From contig NZ_JAJSBI010000049.1 of assembly GCF_021261325.1 (NCBI RefSeq), forward strand, positions 1 through 39,030: 39,030 bases of DNA, given 5' to 3'. The notes beneath the pieces are model-generated. The model had not been told where the DNA came from. It worked only from the letters and a program-made list of their open reading frames with translations, and made no database searches. Origin of the DNA: Streptomyces guryensis. Lineage in GTDB: Bacteria > Actinomycetota > Actinomycetes > Streptomycetales > Streptomycetaceae. Positions 14,702 through 21,642 of this stretch are shown piece by piece; the stretch's first letter is position 1; each line of letters begins with the position of its first letter. The position numbers and the translations under genes are program-made.

Positions 14702-16087
14702 CGGCCACTCGGTGATCTCGTTTTGAGGCTATGCGGTGAGTTTGGTGGGCAGGCCGGTCTCGTGGGTTTCTGACTCGATCGGGTGGAGGCGGACTTTGGC
14801 CAGCAGGTCGAGTCCAGTGTAGCGGCGGGCCTCGGTCCACTCGTCGTTCTGCTCGGCCAGCACCGCACCGACGAGCCGGATCAGGGCGGTGCGGTCGGGG
14901 AAGATCCCGACCACGTCGGTGCGCCGGCGGATCTCCTTGTTCAGGCGCTCCTGCGGATTGTTCGACCAGATCTGCCGCCAGATCTCACGGGGGGACGCGG
15001 TGAAGGCCAGCAGATCGTGCTGGGCGGAATCGAGGTGCTGCGCCGCCTTGGGGAACTTCGCCTCCAGCGCGTCGAGGACGTGCCGCATTGGGCCTGGACC
15101 GCGTCGCTGTCGGGCTGTTCGAAGACGGTCCGCAGCAAGGTGGCCACCCAGGGCTGAGCCGATTTCGGAGCCTGGCTCAGTAGGTAGCGGGCGTAGTGGG
15201 TGCGGCATCGTTGCCAGGAGGCGCCGGGCAGGACCGCGCCGATGGCGTTGACGAGGCCCGCGTGGGCGTCGGAGATGACGAGCTGCACGCCGGACAGACC
15301 GCGGGCGATCAGGGAGCGCAGGAAGGCGAGCCAGCCGGCGCCGTCCTCAGCGGTCGCGATGTCGATGCCGAGGATCTCCCGGTGTCCGTCGGCGTTCACG
15401 CCGACCGCGATCAGCGCGTGGACGTTGATGATCCGGCCGCCCTCGCGGACCTTCTGGGTCAGTGCGGCGACCCAGACGAACGGGTAAGGGCCCTGGTCGA
15501 GGGGCCGGTTGCGGAACGCGGCTACCTGTTCGTCCAGGTGCTTGGCCATCGCGCTCACCTGGGATTTCGACAGCTGGGTGACGCCCAGGGACTGGGCGAG
15601 CTTCTCCACCCGGCGTGTGCTGACGCCGAGCAGGTAGGCGGTGGCGACTACCGAGATGAGGGCCTGTTCGGCCCGGCGGCGGCGTTCGAGAAGCCAGTGC
15701 GGGAAGTAACTCCCGCTGCGGAGTTTGGGGATGGCCAGTTCGACCGTTCCGGCGCGGGTGTCCCACTCGCGTGGGCGATAGCCGTTACGGTGGTTGACTC
15801 TCTCATCGCTGACCTGCCCGTATTCTGCGTTGCAGAGGGCGTCGGCCTCGGCGGACATGAGTGCGTCGGCGAAGGTCTTGACCATCGCGCGCAGCAGATC
15901 GGGACTCGCCGCGGCAAGGTTGTCTTCCGCGAGGGCGTGCAGAGGCAGACTGTCTGGTGCGGTCATCGTGCTGATCTCCTTCGAGCCTTCGACATCTCGA
16001 AGATCAGCCGGTGGCCGTTCTTGTATCCGGGCACTCACTCCGCCGCCGGGGCAAACGCCCGGATCAGGTGAGAGCCCGTACACCACT
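14689..16087. mobile_element. IS256-family insertion sequence
   Basis: AGTGGTGTA at 14689-14697 and its complement TACACCACT at 16079-16087 are the terminal repeats I can see; they bound one minus-strand IS256-type transposase. I see no matching 8-9 bp flanking duplication, so the element may have suffered rearrangement or deletion at one side. The left side cuts the Abi_C gene and the right side cuts an unknown gene. Confidence 0.7.
14729..15966 (-). pseudogene. IS256-family transposase with a single frameshift
   Basis: Starting at ATG 15966 (MTAPDSLPLHALAEDNLAAA) the frame shows VNHRNGYRPREWDTRAGTVE, KSQVSAMAKHLDEQVAAFRN, the first catalytic Asp region (VGVNADGHREILG), the second Asp in LVISDAHAGL, and SWQRCRTHY. 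At about 15088 the frame shifts after DAVQAQ. Adding one G (CAG ATG) rejoins MRHVLDALEAKF, LTASPREIWRQIWSNNPQER-like sequence (read here as FTASPREIWRQIWSNNPQER) with the catalytic Glu, and the end at 14729. All three catalytic residues exist but in two frames. Unless this is a programmed shift, which IS256 does not normally use, the enzyme is dead. Confidence 0.88.
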
Positions 16088-16441
16088 TCTCAGGACGCAA
16101 CCATTTACGAGGTGGGCTGCGTTCAAGTCCGCGCCCTGTTCCACGACCGCAAGGGGAGAGCCTATGGGGACGCGGTGTTGGTGATGGAGTCACTCGGGCT
16201 CTCCTCGGAGGATGTCGGGTGGGTGGAGCACTGGCTGGAGGCTCACCGCCTCGCCGTCGTCTCCCTGTCCCGGGGGCGGCATGTGGCCCTGGTGGTCGAA
16301 CTGCATCACCTGGCCCGGGTCCTGGGGGATGTCCTGCCCCAGCCGGCCAGAGCGGAGCTGGTGTGCGCGTCCTGGGCGAGAAGCTGGGGAACCCCATCCC
16401 ACCTAACCGATCGAGAGGCCCTCGTCATGGAGAGCCGATAG
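16088..16441 (+). pseudogene. Unknown gene fragment, 5' end cut by IS256
   Basis: An open frame comes out of the IS256 right end and runs to TAG at 16439-16441. Readable parts are FHDRKGRAYGDAVLVMESLG, DVGWVEHWLEAHRLAVVSL and HVALVVELHHLARVLGDVLP, which look like a folded alpha/beta protein. I do not recognise it. No start codon with a ribosome-binding site exists right of the IS, so it is probably the 3' part of a gene interrupted at about 16087. The next gene follows after 230 bases on the same strand. Confidence 0.4.
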
Positions 16442-16674
16442 GAGATGGCCATCCCCCAACAGACCCGACGTCCCGTCCAACCCCAGCCCGAGGGAGCTAC
16501 GGGTTCCCCTCGGTGGGTCCATGCCCGTTCTGCGGCCCCACATGGACAGCTGTCCGGCCTTCCTCCGGTTGCCAGGACGTCCCGTCACCTCCAAGCCCCG
16601 GGATCCTCGCCGAGGAGGACGCGGGCTCCGTGTGTCCGCAGTAGGTTGGCCGACTATCGGGGAGAGGGGATTCC

Positions 16675-17223
16675 ATGGACGCGCGGACCGGAGAGAGCTT
16701 CTACGTTCCGTCCGACGGGCCCAAGGACCGGTTCGTGTCTCCTCCGGGCAGGATGCCCCGGCTGCACCTGATCGAGTACCAGGGGGACCTCCGACTCTGC
16801 GAGGACGAGACGGGCCTCCTGGTGGGACCGACGGACCGACGCCTCCACCTGGCAGGCCTATACGCCACGAACGTCCGGGGAGAGCGGTACTACGCGAAGG
16901 CCGCCCAGGAGGCCGACCTTCGGCCCGGTCGGCTGGTGCGTCTTGTCCCCGAGCCCGACAACCCGCACGACCCCAACGCCCTCGCGGTCTACCCCGAGCA
17001 GGGGTCTGGCCCCGTCGGGTACGTGAACAAAGCGAAGGCCCGCTCGTGGTCGAAGGTCCTGGCCGAGGGAGTCCGGCTCCTAACCGTCACCCTCCGAGGG
17101 ACCGGTCCGGGGAAACCTTGCGATGCAGTCGCGGTGCTCGCGGCTGATCCGAAGGTCATCGACCACCTGCTTTCCCCACGGCCCATCGGACTGCCCACCC
17201 CGGTCTTCCTGCGGAGCCGCTGA
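16675..17223 (+). CDS. HIRAN-domain protein
   Basis: 182 residues. From about 58 to 120 the sequence follows the HIRAN domain: LHLAGLYATNVRGERYYAKA, LRPGRLVRLVPEPDNPHDPN (the highly conserved E-P-x-N-x-x-D-x-N-A signature continues into ALAVYP), and PVGYVNKAKA. HIRAN domains bind 3' DNA ends or damaged DNA and occur alone in bacteria, often beside restriction or mobile genes. No helicase or nuclease domain is attached. ATG at 16675 follows GGAGAGGGG. A hairpin at 17242-17264 follows the stop. Could be a defence- or element-linked DNA-binding protein; target unknown. Confidence 0.8.
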   Translation: MDARTGESFYVPSDGPKDRFVSPPGRMPRLHLIEYQGDLRLCEDETGLLVGPTDRRLHLAGLYATNVRGERYYAKAAQEADLRPGRLVRLVPEPDNPHDPNALAVYPEQGSGPVGYVNKAKARSWSKVLAEGVRLLTVTLRGTGPGKPCDAVAVLAADPKVIDHLLSPRPIGLPTPVFLRSR

Positions 17224-17241
17224 CCCCGGCCTCCCGAGCTG

Positions 17242-17264
17242 GCACCTCGCGCCCGCGAGGGTGC
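17242..17264 (+). terminator. Hairpin after HIRAN gene
   Basis: GCACCTCGCG and CGCGAGGGTGC pair around CC with one bulged base, 18 bases past the stop. Plausible factor-independent terminator without a U-tract. Confidence 0.5.
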
Positions 17265-17391
17265 TGGTCAGTAATGCACGCGGTCGGATCAGGACTGTCG
17301 GTAACGGTGGAATCGCAAGGGCCGCAGGCGAACCGTCTTGCCAGCTCGATCTCGGTACCCTGGCGCCCATGTCGATGTGGAGGGGGAGGCC

Positions 17392-17757
17392 GTGAGGCGA
17401 GGGACATCGGAGTACGAGGCGGCACAGGAGGCCATGGCGGAGATCCTGCTGGAGCGGGCCCGTAACGGGGACTGGCCGATCCAGTACGGGAAGCTGAGCA
17501 AGCTCCTGGAGGAGCAGGGCCACAACGTCCCGGCCCACAGCGTGGAGATGGATCATCTCTTGGCCGACGTCTCCCGCCAGGAGAGCCCAGAAGGCACGAC
17601 GGCGATGCTATCCGCCATGGTGGTGCTCAAGGAGAAGCGGGAGCCCGGCGCGGGGTTCTACCGCCTGGCCCGCGCGGAGTTCGGCCGCAAGGGCGACAAC
17701 GTGACCATCTGGGGCGAGGAGATGAAGCTCCTGGCCCGTGACTACGGGCGGGGCTGA
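17392..17757 (+). CDS. Hypothetical small protein
   Basis: 121 residues from a GTG start at 17392 that has GGGGGAGG directly upstream; an in-frame ATG at 17338 has no such site. Readable parts are AMAEILLERARNGDWPIQYG, KLSKLLEEQGHNVPAHSVEM and AGFYRLARAEFGRKGDNVTI. The first two look like a short winged-helix unit (helix, then a helix-turn-helix-like KLSKLLEEQG), so DNA or RNA binding is possible. I recall similar unnamed proteins on Streptomyces plasmids and integrative elements. It follows the HIRAN gene on the same strand. No function assigned. Confidence 0.6.
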   Translation: MRRGTSEYEAAQEAMAEILLERARNGDWPIQYGKLSKLLEEQGHNVPAHSVEMDHLLADVSRQESPEGTTAMLSAMVVLKEKREPGAGFYRLARAEFGRKGDNVTIWGEEMKLLARDYGRG

Positions 17758-17954
17758 AGGCGTTCACCAAGCAGGCCCGGCCCTGGGCTCGGGAGCCGAC
17801 TTGGCTGGCCAACCCAGATGACAGGGCTCTCACCGCTACGGACCGGAGGCCTCTGCGCTTCTCAGCGGCTGCGCCGTACCCTCGGAAGGGACAGTTGCCC
17901 GGTCACGTAGAGGGTGAGCTTGTTCCGCTTTGACGGACACCATCGGTGTGGTGG

Positions 17955-18827
17955 TCAGGCTGCGAGTGCGGTCTCGTATTCGGCAGGGCTGCGGTAGCCG
18001 AGGCTGCTGTGCAGTCGGTGCAAGTTGTACCAGCCCTCGATGAAATCGAAGATCGCGATGCGGGCGGCTGCCCTGCTGAGCCAGGTCCTCGTGTCGAGCA
18101 ACTCCCGTTTGATGGTGGCGAAGAACGACTCGGCGAGCGCGTTGTCCCAGCACTGCCCGATGCGGCCCACCGACAGCTGGATGCCCAACCCCCCTGCCAG
18201 AGAGGCGAATTGCTGACTGGTGTACTGACAGCCACGGTCGGAGTGGAAGATCACCGGCCGGGTGGGACGACGCTGTCGGCAGGCTGCCGTGAGGGCGTCG
18301 GCGACCAGATCGGTTCGCAGGTGATCGGCCGTCACCCAGCCGATTACCCGGCGGGAGGCGATGTCGATGACAGTGGCCAGATACAGCCAGCCCTCCTCGG
18401 TCGGGACGTAGGTGATGTCGCCGCACCAGCGGGTGTCGACGCCGGCCGGGTCAGGCCCGAACTGCCGCAAGATGAGGTCGGGTCGAGTTGCGGCGCGAGG
18501 GTCGGGGACAGTGGTCAACTGCCGCCGTCTGCGGTGCCGGCCCTGCAGTCCGGCGTTACGCATCAGCCGGGCGGTGCGGCGGCGTCCGCAGTCCTCGCCC
18601 TGTCGTTGCAGGACGGCGTGGACTCGCGGAGCTCCGTAGGTCCCGCGGGAGTTCTCGTGAACTTCCGTGATCTTCTCGGTCAGCTCGGCATCGCGGACCG
18701 CCCGCGGACCCGGCTTGCCGCTGCGGCGGGCGTAGAAGGCGGCTCGGGAGACCTGCAGCAGTTCACACGCGCGCTTGACGTTGTGACCGTCTCGCTTCTC
18801 CGCCTCGATGAACGGGTGCACCGTCAC
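17955..18827 (-). CDS. IS3-family transposase OrfB (DDE integrase domain)
   Basis: 290 residues from GTG 18827, which overlaps the OrfA stop (GTGA). HTH_21-like start VHPFIEAEKRDGHNVKRACE, then LQVSRAAFYARR, YGAPRVHAVL, and the rve integrase core with Asp in WCGDITYVPT, Asp in IFHSDRGCQYTS and Glu in WDNALAESFFATIKREL, ending in WYNLHRLHSSLGYRSPAEYE. In IS3 elements the active enzyme is an OrfAB fusion made by -1 ribosomal slippage; here the A-AAG in the run GCAAAGG near 18838 is in place to join FFAK of OrfA to this frame. Apparently complete. Confidence 0.93.
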   Translation of the reverse strand: MTVHPFIEAEKRDGHNVKRACELLQVSRAAFYARRSGKPGPRAVRDAELTEKITEVHENSRGTYGAPRVHAVLQRQGEDCGRRRTARLMRNAGLQGRHRRRRQLTTVPDPRAATRPDLILRQFGPDPAGVDTRWCGDITYVPTEEGWLYLATVIDIASRRVIGWVTADHLRTDLVADALTAACRQRRPTRPVIFHSDRGCQYTSQQFASLAGGLGIQLSVGRIGQCWDNALAESFFATIKRELLDTRTWLSRAAARIAIFDFIEGWYNLHRLHSSLGYRSPAEYETALAA

Positions 18828-19132
18828 CGGGTCTCCTTTGCGAAGAAAGCCGTGGCCCGCTTGAGGATTTCCACGTCCTCGCGCAGTCGGCGGTTCTCCC
18901 GCCGCAGCGCAGCCAGCTCCTCGCGCTCGCTGCTGGTCAGCCCGTCGCGCTCGCCCGCGTCGGTCTCGGCCTGGCTGACCCACAGCCGCACCGCGGTCTC
19001 GGTCAGGTCGAAGTCTTTGGCGACCTGACCCACCGAGCGGTCACCGCGCCGGCACAGCTCGACGATCTCGGCCTTGAACTCCGGCGTGAACGAACGGCGA
19101 GGCCGAGGCTTCTTCTTCCCCATGCTCTCCAT
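18824..19132 (-). CDS. IS3-family transposase OrfA (HTH and leucine zipper)
   Basis: 102 residues. The HTH (RRSFTPEFKAEIVELCRRGD, SVGQVAKDFDLTETAVRLWV) is followed by a leucine zipper (EREELAALRRENRRLREDVE, ILKRATAFFAK). Of three in-frame ATGs (19141, 19132, 19123), the one at 19132 has GGAAGG at a good distance. The tail FFAKETR then TGA overlaps the OrfB start and contains the A-AAG slip site used for OrfAB. Confidence 0.92.
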   Translation of the reverse strand: MESMGKKKPRPRRSFTPEFKAEIVELCRRGDRSVGQVAKDFDLTETAVRLWVSQAETDAGERDGLTSSEREELAALRRENRRLREDVEILKRATAFFAKETR

Positions 19133-19176
19133 GATGGACATCCTTCCGGGGCAGAGCCCCTGATCTCAGATGTCCG

Positions 19177-20254
19177 TCAAAGCGCATCAAGCCCAGTCAG
19201 GCCGGTATGGGCAAGGAATGACCAGGGCAGTCGGGGGTTGGCGTTGATGCGGTGGATGCCTTGCTCGGTGGCGTCGGCGACATCGGCGAGGTGGTCGCCG
19301 GCGAGGTTGGCGAGTTCACGCTTCTTGAGCGAGGACCACAGCAGTTCCACCGGGTTCAGCTCGGGAGCGTAGGCGGGTAATCGTTCCAAGGTGAGCCAGT
19401 CCTGTTCGGCGACCCAGGCCCGCATCGCCCGGCTCCAGTGGGCGGACAGGCCGTCCCAGACCAGGACCACTCGCTCGCCGCGGTAGAACACCTTCACCTG
19501 CTCCAGGACCTCGATGAGCCCGGCGGTGTCGTAGCTGCCGGGCTTGAGGTGGAAGCACAGGCGGGCCCCGCGATCGGGGTCGGTGGAGTGGTAGCCCAAG
19601 GCTCTGGCCATCGACGCGCGCTTCCAGTTCAGGCGGTGCCGCAGGAGCGGAGTCCGCCCTCGGGGCGAGTAGGTGCGGCGGATCTGAGGGAGCAGGGAGA
19701 CGCCTGATTCGTCGAGGAAGACGATCCAGGCACGTGTGTTCACGGCCCCTTTTTGATGCGCGGCCACTCGTGCGCGATCCAGCGGGCGATCTCCGACTCG
19801 TCCCGCTCGACCGCCCGCCGCTCGGGCCGTTGCAGGCTCCATCCGAGCCGGCCGGTCAGCAGCCGCCACACCGACGCCCTCGACAACACCACCCCGTTGC
19901 CCGGGTGACGACTGCGCCGACTCGTTCCAGGGTCCACAGGTCGGCCTCGAAACCATGAGCCTGGGCACCTTGCTCCAACGCGGCCCGGACCATCTCGACC
20001 TGGGTGTCGTCCAGCTTGGGTGGGCGTCCGGTGGCTGCCCGTCTCCGCAGGCCCGAAGCACCGTCTTGCTCCCACACCCGCCGCCAACGCCGCACACTCT
20101 CGGCACACACCCCCACCGCCCTCGCGATCTCCGCATTCGAGACACCGCCCTCGAACAACTCGCCTGCCCGAACGTGACGTGCCTCCGCCAACTGAGGCCG
20201 CGACAAAGGAGGAAGGGAGGAGCCGGCAACCGAAGGTGAAGGTTGGTATGCCAC
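19177..20254 (-). pseudogene. IS630-family transposase, frameshifted
   Basis: Read in three frame segments. From GTG 20254: HTH (FEGGVSNAEIARAVGVCAES, RRWRRVWEQDGASGL) to about 19893. Then VVLSRASVWRLLTGRLGWSL to RWIAHEWPRIKK at about 19750. Then AVNTRAWIVFLDESGVSLLP (first Asp), VVLVWDGLSAHWS (second Asp), LPAYAPELNPVELLWSSLKK (Glu) to TGA 19177. The slip near 19748 lies in AAAAAGGGG, like the programmed shift of two-frame IS630 elements. The slip near 19893 looks like one lost G from a G-run. The stop codon lies inside the right repeat of the adjoining IS3 element. Confidence 0.85.
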
Positions 20255-20313
20255 CCCAACAGCCTCCCACTCACACGGCCACCACACCCACCGAACTTAC
20301 GAAAAGATCAGTA

Positions 20314-21253
20314 GAGGGCGTCTGAAAAGCCTGTCAGCGGGCAAGTTGCCTGGTAGCGGGGCGGCGGCGCACTTTCGGGGGCTGGGGTGTGCGGGCTGCG
20401 TACCTGTTACTCGACTGATCTGTCCGATCAGGAGTGGGAGATCCTCGATCCGCTGGTTCCGGCGGTCAAGCCCGGTGGGCGACCGGCGAAACACACGCGG
20501 AGGGAGATCCTCAACGCGTTGGCGTACTGGCTGAGGGCCGGCTGCGCCTGGAGGCTGTTGCCGCATGACCTGCCGCCGTGGCAGACCGTCTACCACTACT
20601 GGCGGCGATGGCAGCAAGAAGGCGTGTGGGAGCGGATGTTGACGACGCTGCGTGAACGCGAGCGGGTGCAGCTCGGCCGTGATCCCACACCCAGCGCGGC
20701 CATCGTGGACAGCCAGAGTGTCCGGGCCAGCGAGCGCGGCGGTCTGCACGGGTACGACGGCGGCAAGAAGGTCAGCGGCATCAAGCGCCACCTCCTCGTC
20801 GACACCCGCGGAACCGTCCTGGTCACCTGCGTGAGCCCGGCCAGCGTCGGCGACCGCGACGGCGCCGTGGTGCTGTTCTCCCGGGCTGCCGATGCCTTTC
20901 CGCGTCTGCGGCATGTGTGGGCGGACCAGGGGTACCGCGGTGCCGACTTCCGTGCCTGGGCCCGGGAATCCGCCGGCATCACCGTGGAGGTCGTGCAGCG
21001 TCGCGACGGAGGATTCCGCTCGACCTGGGCGAAGGCAGGGACACCGCCTGTGGCAGTGCCCCTCTTCGCGGTGGTCCCGCGGCGTTGGGTGGTAGAGCGG
21101 ACGTTCGCCTGGCTGGGACGGTGCCGCCGGCTGTCGAAGGACTACGAGTACCTGCGCGTCTGCTCGGAGAACGCCATCTACCTCACCATGGCCATGCTCC
21201 TCGTGCGGCGCCTCGCAAGATCAGCCCGCTGACAGGCTTTTCAGACGGCCCTC
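20314..21253 (+). mobile_element. Complete IS5-family insertion sequence (IS427-like)
   Basis: Long inverted repeats start GAGGGCGTCTGAAAAGCC at 20314 and match the complement of 21223-21253 over roughly 29 bases with one extra base (GGCCGTCTG against GGCGTCTG). TA flanks both sides (20312-20313 and 21254-21255), the 2-bp duplication typical of the IS427 group. Different subgroup from the 7053-8178 element. Confidence 0.88.
20387..21232 (+). CDS. IS5-family transposase (IS427-like), complete
   Basis: 281 residues from a GTG start. YSTDLSDQEWEILDPLVPAV is the N-terminal domain. The DDE residues are Asp in AAIVDSQSVRAS, Asp in HVWADQGYRGAD, and Glu in WVVERTFAWLGRCRRLSKDY. The frame is uninterrupted to a TGA 20 bases inside the right end. 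Single-ORF form, with no sign of a programmed shift. Likely active. Confidence 0.92.
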   Translation: MCGLRTCYSTDLSDQEWEILDPLVPAVKPGGRPAKHTRREILNALAYWLRAGCAWRLLPHDLPPWQTVYHYWRRWQQEGVWERMLTTLRERERVQLGRDPTPSAAIVDSQSVRASERGGLHGYDGGKKVSGIKRHLLVDTRGTVLVTCVSPASVGDRDGAVVLFSRAADAFPRLRHVWADQGYRGADFRAWARESAGITVEVVQRRDGGFRSTWAKAGTPPVAVPLFAVVPRRWVVERTFAWLGRCRRLSKDYEYLRVCSENAIYLTMAMLLVRRLARSAR

Positions 21254-21255
21254 TA

Positions 21256-21642
21256 GAACCCAGATCATGACCCTGGTTCGATCGTGGCCGGCCCGACCAC
21301 GGACCCCTTGTCCGATTCGGCGCGGGCCGCCAGGAACGGGCGTTTCTCCTTGACCGGTTTCGCTACCGGCCGCGGTCAGGCCGCGGACAAGGGGTGGGTG
21401 TCCATGATGGCCGCCACGCGCCCGCAGGAGGGGCATGCAGCGGCCACCGAGCCGTCGGGGCGGCTCTCTCTCACGCGGGGTGCACCACCGGCCGTGATTC
21501 GGAGCGATTGCCACTGAGCGGCTGCCGCACTCGGGCGACGCTCGGCTGATCCTGAGCGCGCGCGGCCGACCTGTGGTGAGTCGATCCAACTCGACCTGAC
21601 GGAGTGCGCTGTGTACGCGGAGCTTCCGAGTGAAGCGGCATC
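21256..21642. other. Stretch with no supported gene
   Basis: I find no recognisable protein or RNA gene between the IS5 right end and the STAND gene. Short frames exist on both strands but none has a credible ribosome-binding site or family motif. The promoter of the STAND gene must lie here or just inside the IS. Confidence 0.5.

Larger units (their letters stand above)
17926..19184. mobile_element. IS3-family insertion sequence
   Basis: A perfect 14-bp inverted repeat, CGCTTTGACGGACA at 17926-17939 and TGTCCGTCAAAGCG at 19171-19184, bounds OrfA and OrfB. I see no clear short target duplication at these borders. The right repeat also holds the last codons and stop of the neighbouring IS630 transposase, so the two elements overlap or were joined by insertion. 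Confidence 0.85.

Noticed and set aside
14680..16100. Target-site duplication of the IS256 element
   Set aside because: The 8-9 bases beside the two terminal repeats do not match, so no duplication is reported.
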